The notes beneath the pieces are model-generated. The model saw only the letters and a program-made list of their open reading frames with translations, made no database searches and was not told where the DNA came from. From Siniperca chuatsi (Eukaryota > Chordata > Actinopteri > Centrarchiformes > Sinipercidae), in contig NC_058062.1 of the NCBI RefSeq assembly GCF_020085105.1, forward strand, positions 8,545,945-8,609,944: 64,000 bases of DNA. Direction: 5' to 3'. Made by a program: the position numbers and the translations under genes. Positions 36,060 through 49,100 of this stretch are shown piece after piece (position 1 is the stretch's first letter; every line of letters starts with the position of its first letter).

Positions 36060-36400
36060 AAACACTACATGTAGCAGCAGGCCTGGAGGGCTTGTAAAGG
36101 TAAATACAGAGAAATCCTGGAGGGAAATATGCTGGAGCCTACAAGGGAACTGCTACGACCCTTTAAAACACCAATGTTAAAGTCCTGGGTTGGCCAAGAC
36201 CAGACCTCAAATCTAATCCACAATTTGTGGCAGGATCTGAAAAACGTTATTCACTCAAAGCCCCTAAACAACTAGACAGAGTTTGAGCAGTTTTGCAACG
36301 AGAAACTGGGAAGACCTCCAAATGTGCAAAATTTCGCATCCACAAAAAGTGAATCAAAAATAAATGTAGACAAAGTTTAGGTGGATACAAACAACAATGC
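36060..36400 (+). pseudogene. Tc1-like transposase remnant
   Basis: Around 36180-36310 the plus strand reads SWVGQDQTSNLIHNLWQDLK, then a stop, then TEFEQFCNEKL. This matches the C-terminal part of Tc1-type DDE transposases (pattern PDLNPIENLW). The position normally holding the catalytic Glu is His here and there is an in-frame stop, so the copy is inactive. No inverted repeats were located. Confidence 0.65.
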
Positions 36401-36428
36401 CCTTGCGCATTAATTTCATTAAATAAGT

Positions 36429-36434
36429 TTTATT
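36429..36434 (-). promoter_or_regulatory. Candidate poly(A) signal of ubfd1
   Basis: AATAAA on the minus strand about 265 nt after the ubfd1 stop codon. Confidence 0.4.
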
Positions 36435-36696
36435 TCTTTAAGAATAACTGAAGAAAAGTGTTAGCAATTTCTGTACAATTGTTTCATCATTTTCCCTTGC
36501 ATTTGCTGAAAACCTTGAATGATCAACAGGGCTGAGAAATGTTATGCTGCCACATAGTGCACTTTTAACCTAAAAACAATATGATTAGTCCACAGGCACC
36601 CGTCCGTTTCCTTCCAACATATTCCAATAAGTTCCTTAAGCCTCGCTGTTGACTCCAGATTCGTTAATCCCAGTTCATCGTCAAAAAAGAGGCACA

Positions 36697-39600
36697 TTAG
36701 AAATACTGCCATTTTCCAAGGACTGTGTCTTTGATTGCATCGACAAACTGTGCAGGCACCCAGTAGACCCAATACTGAGACGCTTCTGTTGGACCCAACT
36801 GAAAAGCCTATGAAAGTGGAAAAAAATCGCAAGCACGTTTATTAATGAGTTTACAGATGTTCACATATTCTACAAACATAACTGTACCATACCAACAAAT
36901 GCAAATCAAACCATGTGTAGGAACCATTTAAAATCATGTCAACTGGAAGGACTTGCATGAAAATTTGGATTTCTGCAAGTTTGCAACATAATGTTTTTAA
37001 CTAAATCAACATTCAAAGACCTGATAGCTGGGTATACTGTGCTTAATATACTGACTCTCATAAGACCTTTCAATGAAAAAGTCCTTTGCAGTATCTTACA
37101 GCACACTTAATCACTCCAAAAGCCACTTAAAATGCAAAAAATAATGCGACTTTCATATTTCCCCATGCTGCTGTTCACCCTTATTGTTACGTTCAACCTG
37201 CCCACTGATATGTTAAATTATTTTTGACTCCTCTTCCATCTACTCCTCATCCATTATCAACTCCTCAGTGATGCAGGAACATGCTTTCAGTGAGTAGCTG
37301 GCATCACATTTCATTCTTGAGCCAAAACATTACAACACAAAGCAATGTCATTGTAATGTAGGTGTAACAACACATTGATTTAGATAAATAAATTGGTTCT
37401 AAAGGCTCTGATTTGAGTGTATCAATCCAGTGTACATACTATGACCCATACCATGAAACATGGCTGAACTGTACAGGAATAAACTCCCACACATTTTTAT
37501 TGGCTACACAGTCCGATCATGTTCAGTCAGTTGGAGGTGGTAGCAAACCTCAACAAAAAGGAAGCAGGAAAATCTGGAAAGTCCCTCCAATTTCCAATAA
37601 ATTTCATATAGTATCTTAGACCTTAAATTTTCTGATTGACATTTTTGCTTAAATGCACTTGTAGCCAACTGCCATGAAATTCACAACATTGTACTGTCAG
37701 TTTGTACTAAAGTGAAATTTATCAGATGACTTCTCTGGTCTTGTTTAATTCCCATTGGTGTAAAAAGTACATGATACCAACACAAGATATAAGATGCTGT
37801 TGGTAAATTAGTTATAGGACCTCCTTCAGTGACACATCAAGTTCAAAAACACATCAGTTATTCAGAATCATCAACTGAGCTTTACTAAATTATCCTAAAC
37901 TTCATATTCTTTATAATCAGAAAAATAGACCTTGATCTCCATAAGACAGCCTGATTCAATTAAGTTACTTGTTCCGGGATTTCTATCTCACTGACAATGA
38001 AGAACAGGAGCGCCTTTAGACAGAAAGGTTAATCTAGAGAAAGCACTGACATTTCCCGCTCCACTGCCAAGCCCAAACAGCAAACAATGACCCCATCACT
38101 CTGCTGCACACATACTACAGTGACTTCAGTGAACAGTTCAACCTGCACTGTTCACTTCCACAAAAGACCTTTTATAGACAAAGCATAACTGAACTAAATA
38201 CATTTTATTTAGTTCAATAAATTTCAACACATATCTGGTTTATTCCTTTGCTGTTTCCTGTACAATGATCATATAAACGTCACCCTATTCATTTTGCTTA
38301 GTTACATAACCCATATGCACACTTGCGTCAGCCTCTGAACATGTGACATTTTGACTTTTCACAAAACAGATAAGTCTGACATGCAGCAAGAACAGTTACC
38401 ATCATGTGATAGTCCTCATGGCCTTCAATGGGTTCAGACACTACGTTTTTAATGGAGCCCATTGGGACTTTCTCCGTTCTCTCTGTAGAGATGAACACAC
38501 AAAATTGAAGAACATTTAATCATCAGTATGTTTGTGTTGCAATGAATTTGATAAAATGAGGCCAGCTGTAATCTCACCCTTTGTTCCGATCCACAACTGA
38601 TCTTGCTCCAGTTTAAATGTGAGTCTAACTTTTCCTCCGGACTTGTTATACATTCCGGCTAAAGGCACTGTTGGTAATCGTTCCTGTTAGCGGGACAACG
38701 CAGTTAGTCACAGTATCTCGTATTATAATTACATTGTCGACATACATCTGTTAAAACAGCTTTGGACTGCTATGGCATTCAATACAAGACAAACAAAAAT
38801 GAATCTTAATCTTCTCTTACCTTTGTTCCTTTAATAGCTGGCATTATGTCATCTGGTTTACCTTTGTCCAAAACTTTCCTGTGTTGCTGAAATAACAGTG
38901 CAGGTTTAAAATAAAAAAACTAAATATATGACTTTACTCTGCAGAAATGTCATTAATCTTACCTTTTGGCTGCATAAAGGCTCCTTCTTGTTTTCTTCAG
39001 CTTTAACTTCCTGCTGAATGACCTCTTTGGGTGTATTCACAGCTAATACATCATTTATTGTAGATCCCACCACCATTATTTTTGCACCATTTGTAACCTT
39101 TATTTCACGTAGCGTCTTGTCCTCTGGAAGCAATCCTTTGTACATCACTTTCTGCATTGCCGGTGGAAGACCTTGGAAGACAAAAGAGAACATTAATTTG
39201 TTTTTACTATAACATTTAGCTTAAGGTGAACTACTGTGTGCTCTTACCAGTAAGTGAATGGATGCTCTCTTTTAGTTTGGCTCCGGTGTTATCGACAGGA
39301 ATTTTCAGATCATATTTATTCTTGTTCCAGATAATCTTCAAGTCAACCATCTCCTGCTTGTCATCTGCGCCGTCCCCATTGCTAATACTAGAGTCCTGAG
39401 TTGTGGCGTTTCCTGCATCTGTGTGAGACATCATTTCTGTGTCCCCCTTTTCAGCATCTTCTCCTAGTGGTTCAGCTTCTTTTGGCTTTTCCTCAGTTTC
39501 CATTATGACTTCTTCACTTCCTGGAAGAGCATGAAAACTTTGATTTTCTGTTAGTTGTCAGAATAGTATAGTCCACATTTCCCCACATATAGAACATGCA

Positions 39601-41197
39601 GTCTACGCAAGACTGATATCTGTGTTTTTAGGAATCCTATCTGTTTTTCTTTTTGTTTAGTAACCACAATGAAATTTGGCCAAGTGAAGGTTCAGTTTAG
39701 TTTTTGAAAATGAAATTAAAACGTATTTCAGCCTGTAAATAATGACCGAAACAAATAGGCAAAACAACAGAAAGGCCAGTAATCGCTACTGAACAGCACA
39801 GCAGAAAAAAATACAACACAATAACACAACATAAAAGATGTAGGCTGAAGCTAGAGCTTACTACACCTACTCCTCTTGCAAGACACAAGAAGCACACAAT
39901 TTGTGTGCTACAACTTTTCAGTTCCCCACTTTACATCAATTCACCACTTTAACTAAAATACAATGACTTCTAATATTAGTCCTCACAAGTGTTTCCTGCA
40001 GTGTTTTATACTGGACTACCTTGCCAGAAATAGTAACCACCTCCACTGACATAATAAAAAAAAACACCTCTTTTATGAAATAAAACATTAGAGCAGAAGT
40101 GCTGTTTCACACAGCAAATGCCATATATTTAACAAGTGTGGCTAATTTACAAATACTAAATTGATAAGGAGACGAAATGTGTCTGGACCTGGATGACCAA
40201 CTCTGATAAAAAAAATTCTTGGGGGAAACCCAGGTCACCTTTTGTTTTGTTTTTTACACATTACATTCCTCTCAAGTCATGCTATCTCTAATTTTAAATA
40301 ACTTTCTGGAAGTAAGTTATTTTTGACTTTATACATGATTTGTACCATTTTAAAATCTATCAAGTCTCTTCATTTTAGAGCTTTTAATTTAATAAAACAG
40401 TGGGTTAGTTGGTTCTAAATAAGTAACTAGTTTGTTTACTATTCTTATATCTTTTGATAAAATAAATTATATTTGTTTTATATGCATGCACAAAATACAT
40501 AAGCTAACTAAAGTATGGAAATGTACTATGAGTCAACAGCATAAAGTGTGTAATGAAGTCTAGTTTCGCTTTGTCTGCTCATCCCCTCTCCATCCCTCTC
40601 TCTCTCGTGGTCTTTCTAGCTCTTTCCATCGCTGATTTTTTTTTTCCCCATCAAGGCAGCAATTCTTACTTGTGTGTTGGGTGAGGGGATAAATAAGAGC
40701 GAACCACGATTAAACCCAGACAGACATGGTTTTTCAACGAAAATATGTACTCACAAAACACTGGATGTTGTAATACGTTTGGCCTTAAGTTACTGGTTAC
40801 AAAACTGATAACGTTAACGTAACATACTGTACGTTGGTACTTCGTCGTTACCATTCATAACCTAACCATATTTAGTTAGCCCTTTAGCAGCAAAAGTTAA
40901 CCAATTCCAACCTAATACCGGTTAAACTTTCTAACATTAACTTTAGTCCTCCACAAATCTGGCTAAATTTGACTGGTGTTAGCAATCGTTAACGTTAGCT
41001 AGCTACAACACTGGTGAACATTTAAAAAATAACGTTACGGAGAGACGTAAATGTACATTACACTGCAATAATAGCGTCACATACTAACATGTCAATTACA
41101 AACACGTGTTATTTCATTAATAGTGTTTAGGCTCAATGTAAAGTTATCAAGGAAAAACTGCTATATTTTCTCAATACCCACCATCCTGTGTCGCCAT
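36697..41197 (-). CDS. ubfd1: Ubiquitin domain-containing protein UBFD1
   Basis: Ubiquitin-family domain protein; the human protein has been linked to NF-kB signalling and polyubiquitin binding. Exons on the minus strand: 41197-41182, 39520-39248, 39171-38963, 38886-38821, 38683-38578, 38482-38400, 36807-36697; 864 nt, 287 aa, all introns in phase. The acidic N-terminus (MATQDGSEEVIMETEEKP) precedes the ubiquitin-like domain (about 75-150: VDLKIIWNKNKYDLKIP, LPPAMQKVMYKGLLPEDKTL, NGAKIMVVGST). The C-terminal half has SGGKVRLTFKLEQDQLWIG, MGSIKNVVSEPIEGHEDYHM and ends VLGKWQYF, as in the human protein (309 aa). The first exon encodes only five full codons before a phase-1 donor. Promoter region has a TTCCGGAA motif. 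Confidence 0.95.
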
Positions 41198-41264
41198 GAT
41201 GATTGTGTACAATCTGTTGTAGGTTGTGGCAAAGAGATTACAGAGAGCAGGATGAGTTCTGATA

Positions 41265-41272
41265 TTCCGGAA
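41265..41272. promoter_or_regulatory. Palindromic ETS-like motif upstream of ubfd1
   Basis: TTCCGGAA about 70 bp upstream of the ubfd1 ATG. ETS cores are present on both strands. Motif match only. Confidence 0.3.
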
Positions 41273-41289
41273 GCAAAAGTCGACTAGCT

Positions 41290-43242
41290 ACAACTAAAGT
41301 CGTTCTCAGTCGCACATTTACGTTTGACAACATAGCAAACAGAAAAAACAAGACATGTTTTAAAATGGCATAACAAGTGTAACTATACTTACCGTCACAA
41401 CGTTAAAACATTTGTAGTTTCAGTTAGCCGGTGGAAAGGAAGACAGAATGGAAATACGCATGCGTCATCGAAAATAGCTGCAAATAAAGTTTTTTTTACA
41501 AAACCAGTTACATTTAAGATTATCCAAATAATGTGTAAAGATAATGTAGTCAACAAAGCCTGGTGCAAAACAAATATTTTCATTAGAATAATTGAAAACA
41601 CGAACTGGATAATGTAGCCACATACGGGCATTTTGGCAAACACAGAAGTGAGTGGAGGTTGATCCTCTCGCTTTGCTAAGCTTCTTTGTTGTTGTGGCAG
41701 CAAAAGCAGACACCAAGAGGTGGCACATTACTCAATGGCTATTGGTTAAGTTTTTCTTCTCCCTTCATATTGTATGAGGTTTGGGGTTTAAAATTATGCA
41801 TTATCGCCAACTATTGGATTCCATGAAACATCTCCAACCATGACAAATTGAAATCCCACCCCCAACCATAAGACAATCATGTGGTACCACCTATCACAAT
41901 ACTCTATATCTTTGTGTCAAGTTCAATAGAGGGCTTTTTTTATTGGCATTACAATAATTTGAAAAATTTCACTTACCCAGGCCTATATGATTCATATAGT
42001 ATGCACAATAGTTGGAAAACGAACTGGCTACCAATTTTGTATACACTCAATTAATTATATGAATCTGAAAATTGTGCCAGAAAAATGGGTCAAATAGTCC
42101 AAAAAGCATTACATAATATGCAGGTTTAACAATTTCAGATGAGTTACCCCATTAATGGACTCATATGACCTGAACGTCTCATCTCTTTTACCACATATTT
42201 CTTGTAAACAAATTCTAAGAGTGATTTTTAAATCTCTTTGGCTTACTGACTTAAAATACAACTCATTTTACTGTTAAGTTGGCATGCTTTTCCTACTTGA
42301 TCTTTCACCAGTGTTTTATGGTTCTTGTCATCATGTGAGAACTGCAGGCATTTGATTATAAATACATACTGGGTTCTATGAGCTTGGTCATTAAATTTCC
42401 TCTAATTATTAGTCAATCAATTACACTGAAATACATTTAATAATAAATACAAACTTAAAATGACATCACTGCATAGTTCCCTTGAGTTATTTGGTCAAAA
42501 AGGAAGTGATCTCATCCCTCTTGATGATCTTATGTTTCATCTTGGTTTAAAATTCAATCAATTTCAGTATCTATATTTGCAGAGCCAAACTCTCCTGATG
42601 TCAGAGTCTCTGTTTAGACTGCATTATTAAATGAGGTTTTATTAATTGTGCAGCACATTGTGTAACAGTACAATAGAAATAAAGTTTCTTAATATTATAC
42701 CCTGTGCAATGAACACGGTAACACTAAAGCTCAAAAGTCTTCGGACTTTTTTTCCGTTTCATGGGAGAATATTCCTCCTGGTTACCTCTGGAAGGCAGCA
42801 AAGCTAAATGAGTGTAAATTACCGCAAATTGCAGAAGAAGCAGCAGCAGCAGGAGCGGGTGAGGACAACCAAGTCGAAGAAGAAAAAGGAGGACCGCAAA
42901 ACATTGCTTTTAATTTAAGTCACAAGTTGTCATGCGTATAGCCTACTTAGTATGATAGGAGGGAAGTTCCCTTATAACAGTGCCACACTGTTACTATCTG
43001 TGTCCCACACTCTCCACGACACCTCTGCCATTTTATTAATGCTATTTGCGCATTAAACTGTAACTAAACAGTTAGAGAAGTCAACTATAGTGGCGCGACT
43101 TTGTTAAAAATGGATATATCCGAGTCGTTAATGAATCCGTATGGGACTCTTTCCTAGATTTATAGTTCAAATGAGTCGACAGCAACACAGTATCGGCGGC
43201 AATAAATGTCAGATGTTTTTCTAGGACGAGTAAGAAAACGCC
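41290..43242. other. Divergent spacer between ubfd1 and mfsd11-like
   Basis: Two kilobases of head-to-head promoter space. A possible non-coding leader exon of the mfsd11-like gene ends with a GTGAGG-type donor near 42858, after an AGAAGCAGCAGCAGCAGGAG tract, but this is not proven. The rest shows no gene. Confidence 0.4.
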
Positions 43243-46083
43243 ATGGCAGACAGAAGGACTTTCAACGTTGTGATTTTGGGTGTGGGATTTTTGTTCATTT
43301 TTACTGCCTTCACCACCTGTGGGAACATTGAAGTAAGTTAACAAACTTAATTACTGAGTTTTTACTCATCCAAACCAGTGCTTCGTATAGCCTAGGTAAG
43401 GGACATTTGTTTGTTCTGTTGCATCCAAAAGCTTATTTTCCGACACCCTGCACTGAGTTCAGATTTCTTTTTTTTTTTTTTACTGGATTGGACAGATTTC
43501 CTGACCCTCAACTCTGTAAAACTCATGGAAAACAAATAATCCCATGATGCATTTACACACATCTGTATCTGTTATCTGCATTTAGAAATATATATTTCGG
43601 CAACACACAAAACCATTTTAGCCTATTTTTTATGGATTTAAAGTTGTACAGTCATTAGGCTACATTTCTATTTTTGTGTATTTGTATAGCTAATTTATCC
43701 CAAACAAATTACTAAATAGCCTACCTTCATGCAGAGAACAATAAACCATAAAACTAATGCTTTTTTTGAATGCTGGAAGTTAGTTTTAATCTAAAAAAAT
43801 CAAACCGCAGATGTCTAATGTGCAGTTTGAAAACAGGCCAATCAGAGCTGTATGTCAGGCGCACCTCGTGTTTCTAATTTTCTTCAATGGTCAGTGAAAT
43901 GATCAAACCGGATGAATGACTTGAGGACATACGTATGACCCATTTTGTCTAATCTAACCTTGTGCTTCACTGAGTTTCCCCCCATCTTATTTTCAGCAAA
44001 CAGTGGTGAAAAGCCTGCAGAATGACACTTTCACTGGGAGTGGGTACCACAGGTAGGTGTGCAGGTTCACATCTACAACTCAGGATGGAGAAAAATGAAA
44101 AATCTCTTCATTTTAATAAACAAGTACATTTTAAAGTGGAACTGGAATAAGTATTCTTGTTGCCTCCTTTACAGTCTTGGAATCATCTATGGGGTCTTTT
44201 CGTTCTCCAATTTACTTTCACCAACAGTTGTTGCAGTAATTGGACCAAAAATTACTATGTTTTTGAGTGGCCTACTTTACAGGTAAACGTGGTCATGGTA
44301 ATTGCACACAGGATGTTGATGAAGATCCTAAGGCTGTAACATGTTGCTCATTACTGTTCTACATGCTTTCTGTCTAGTGGGTACATTGCTGTGTTCATCA
44401 TCCCTTCAACATGGTCCTTTTACTTGACCTCTGTACTGATCGGCATAGGAGCAGCCAGTAAGTTCCTCTCCAAAGGCTACCATACACGACAAAAGAAAAG
44501 CATCAGATCCTCAAACGTTGACAGAAACTATTAGTCAATTATCGAAATAGCTGTCAATGAATTTCTTGTAAAGTGACTAATTGATGAATCAACTAATCGT
44601 TTCAGTTTATATATATGTCAGTTTTTATTCAGAATAGGCAGGTTTCCAATTTTTTGGTTTGGCACATACTGAATCACATCCCATTTACAAAAAACACATC
44701 AACATTTGAGCAGGATACGGTGTGTTAACAACAGCCCAAGATACTGAGGCACAGAAATACTTCAACTTGGTTCCTGCAGCCTATGCATGCTCAGTTTCTT
44801 TGTTAAAATCCAAATAGTGTTTAATCATGCATACGGGGATTATCATGACTGGGATGTGCTGATGTGTATAAACAGTATATCCCAAATTAGACCTTAAGTG
44901 GGTTAGGAGGTGTTTCTGTAAATAGTGCGCATCACTTTGAGCTTGCTCTTAGATGTTAGTGAAAATACTGAGAAAGCAGCCCTTCGCTTAGCATTTACTG
45001 GAAAAAATTAAGAAAAATGATTTGGGGCAGTTTTTAATGCAGCCTGAAATCATTGCAATGTGGTGATTTTTTTATTATGCATTACTTACCAACACAGAAA
45101 GATAATTTTTCACTTTATGCAGGCAAGTAACTGACTGGTCATTTTTTCCCCTTCAAATGACGTCTCTTACTCACTTTCCTACAGTGCTCTGGACAGCTCA
45201 AGGGTACTTTCTGGTGGAAAACTCAGAGGCTTCCACCATCAACAGGAACACAGGGATGTTCTGGGCTCTCTTACAGTGCAGGTATGCAGCTACTGACACA
45301 TTAATGTTAGACTCCTATCTTTCAGTCAATTCAGTGGTAATAGATGCAGCCCCAATGCCATTACCTCCATGCATTACTTCATTTAAAATGTCAAAGGTTC
45401 ATTTAAACCACACTGCATTTTAATACTCGGATTATACTGTATGTGATTCTCTGAAAATTATTTAACTATGGCCTTCAGTGAATTAAATATACATTTTTTT
45501 ATTTGAGAATGTAAAAATCATCCTACTAATTTGCTTTCTAAACCAACCCAAGGTTGCTATTAAATTAGCCTGCATTATATTATTTCTTCACATCATTACA
45601 CTGAGTGCCTAAAACACAACTCACCATGTTTTTTTTCTCTTTTTGTTTGATGCAACTATTACAGTTGAGCAAAGATATAATTACACCGCAGCAGTCAAAA
45701 TACTGTCCTGTCTGTATTTTTAGCCTGACAGGATATTACTGTATGCTTTATTTAAAAATATATTTAATAAAATGTTACAAATTGTCATATCTGTCAGTGA
45801 ATCATTAGTTTCTCTGCAAAACATGAAAACACCCAAGCCTCTCAAAACAGAGAGTTATGCAGGTGAGAGTTTTGGCCTTTTCATCTCTTGTATTAGGCCC
45901 TCTGGTCATGCACACTGGCTTGGACAACTAATTTGTATTTGTTAAAATATGCAAATTGATTTAGTATAATAATTACATTGGCTGTCACCTGCGCCAAAGC
46001 TCACAATAGGGCAATGCTAATCTGACTCTGCAGTGGTGATCCCTGCCACAGTAAACTTATGAATCAGTTCTTCACAGCCTGCA

Positions 46084-46134
<51 letters not shown>

Positions 46135-49100
46135 TGTTACTGTTATCTTTTATGAATAACCCCTGTTATCCCTCACCGAGGCTTTGAGGCAGAGTAATTG
46201 CTCATCTACATTTTTTAGTTTAGGTGATATGTAATTAAAGACAGAAATAGCTTGCAGCGTTTTATGGGACTGCAGTGTTCACCATGAAAGGCAAATAAAC
46301 AGCTTTAAAAGAAATGAAAAAAGCATCCTCAGAGGCAGAAATGCAGATTATTGTATTTAGAAAGTCAGTGTTTGAGCCAACCAAAAAATAGTCCACGGTA
46401 CTTTTTCTGTCTGTCAGACATGATTTCTCAGATGGCATTTCAGATAGCACTGTATTGCCAGTGTTTTATTAATTACACCGATTAGGGGAGCACTTCAATT
46501 AAAGGTCAACATTTTAAACTGAAAGCCTCTGAGTCCCACACAAGAGGTTTGATTCACATGAAACTTGCGGTACACAACAAATTGCAATTGAGGGTATTAC
46601 AGTTAAACTAGACTAAATTAGACTGCTTAACTAAAATTGAAATCTCAGACCTTATTGCTCTGATTAAGACAAACATTCTAAGAATAATTTATCTGGTCCC
46701 TGATTGGTCCGAGTGGTGATCATTTATGGGTAATTACGGTCAGAGGTTTCTCATGCTTTAGTTCCAGAATGATGGATGACAGGATGGTGGGTTGAATGTT
46801 GCTGTTGTCAGGTGAAAACCACGTGTCTTCAAAATGTCACCTTTTTAGTAAGCTCAAACACAGATTGAGTTTCATAGTTCTTTCTTGATCTCACAAACAG
46901 CCTCACCTCAAGGTCCATTTAGTAGCTGTTCTGGACTTTTAATCATATCACATGAGCTTAACCTGAATATCTATGATTCAATGACATGGAGCAAACTCTG
47001 TCTGCTGATGAAGATCATGTTTTATGACTAAAAGCTCCAAAACAGCTACTAAATGGACCTTAAGGTGGAATTTGTTTTGTCATATTACCCAAAGAGTTTA
47101 AAGAGGGTTTAATGAGGCAAAGAAAAATTGAAAATAGTCCCATGGAAAAATATATTTCTTTGACTTACCTAAAACGTGAAAATTCCCAACACTGGAGATA
47201 CAAGGTTTTCCCCCAGCAGCCATGAAATGTTATGTGAAATGCCTTTTTTATTTATGCTAAAGTCATGTCCGTCATTTACTCACTTGATTGACCTATTTTC
47301 TTTTCTTTACAGCATGCTGTTTGGCAATCTTTACATTTATTTTGAATGGAATGGAAGAACAGAAATACCAGGTATGGTTAAACTTGAGTAAGTACTGTCA
47401 TGACTCTAATAGCAAAATCTAGTATGATGATGAAAGAAAAATATCAAGAGGATTATGTGAGTGATTGGATATTTTGAATATTCTCTAGCTTAATGTTGTT
47501 TATATATATATATATATATATTATATCGAGAGAGTGTATTTTAATTAAGAAGCTTATTTTAATCTTCCTCTCTCAGACAGCAGCAGGAAAAGCATTTTTC
47601 TGTCCCTGCTGGTCGCCTCCGTACTCGGTACACTCAGCTTCCTGGTGTTGAGAAAGAGCCATCATGAACAGGAGATGCTCTCTGAAGAGGAAGGGCAATC
47701 ACTGCTCTCAACTCGCATGATGTAAATTAATATCCTTTAGATTATTACACATTTTTCACTGTAGTCTCACAAAATCACTCAAAATACTGCTCAAAAAAAT
47801 TAAGGGAACACCTAATCATCACAGTATCACCAAGTAACACCAAGTCAGTAAAATTTCAGGAATATCAATCTGTTGAGATCGGAAGCATAAGCAATTGTGA
47901 ATCAGTTTCACCTGTTTTGGTGCAAATGAAAGTGACAACAGGCGCACTGGAGAGGCAACAGCAAGAAGAAAAGGGAACGGTTTTGCAGGTGGTGGCCACA
48001 GACAATTGCTCTCTCCTTATCCTTCCTGACTGAATCTTCTCTCATTTTGCGTTTTGCTATTGTCCTGGTCACTACTGGTAGCTTGAGGCGAAACCTGCAG
48101 CCCATTCAGGTTGCACAGGTAGTCCAGCTCCTCCAGGAAGGCACATCATACATGCCATCGCAAGAAGGTTTGTAGTGTCTCCCAGCACAGTCTCAAGAGC
48201 ATGGAGGAGATACCAGGAGACGGGCCGTTACATGAGGAGAGCTGGAAAGGGCCGTAAAACGGGCACCAACCCTGCAGCAGGATCGGTATCTGCTCCGTTG
48301 TGCGAGGAGGAACAGGAGGAGCACTGCCAGAGCCCTACAAAATCACCTCCAGCGGACTACTGGTGTGCACGTTTCTGACCAAACTGTCAGAAACAGACAC
48401 CATGAGGGTGGCATGATGGCCCGACGTCCTCCAGTGGGACCTGTGCTCACAGCCCAGCACCGTGCAGCTCGATTGGCATTCGCCAGAGAACTAGCAGGTC
48501 CGACCATTGGTGCCTCGTTCTCTTCACAGATGAGAGCAGGTTCACACTGAGCACATGTGACAGACGTGAAAGAGTCTGGAGACGTCGTGGTGAACATTAT
48601 GCTGCCATCATCCAGCATGACTGGTTTGGTGGTGGGTCAGTGATGGTCTGGGGAGGCACATACTTAGAGGGGTCGCACAGACCTCCACGTGCTAGCCAAC
48701 GGTACCCTGACTGCTGTTAGGTACAGGGATGAAATCCTCAGAGCCATTGTCAGACCTTACGCTGGTGCAGTGGGCCCTGGATTCAATTTTTGACTTTGAT
48801 TTTTGGTGTGATTTTGAATCCAGCCCTCCATTGGTTGGGGATTTTGGTTTCCATTGACCATTGTTACATAATTTTGTTCTCAACAAATTACACAATGTAC
48901 AGTAACGATTTTGAACTTGAATATTTCGTTCCATCGAGATCCGATGTGTGATTTAAGTGTTCCCTTAATTTTTGAGCAGTGTATATAAAAATGTCCGAAC
49001 CATTACTGAAAAAGGACACAGATGGTTTGAACCTCAAGTGATGAATAAAAAGTGAAATAGACTGTTTTATGCTATATATACAAATAAAAGCTGTTAATTT

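Noticed and set aside
43081-43344. Minus-strand 87-codon frame opposite the mfsd11-like first exon
   Set aside because: Antisense shadow of the exon and its 5' UTR, no domain.
46085-46130. Regular repeat as a CRISPR-like array
   Set aside because: A plain AC dinucleotide microsatellite in a vertebrate intron.
48343-48618. Minus-strand 91-codon frame inside the Tc1 element
   Set aside because: It is the antisense of transposase sequence and has no domain of its own.
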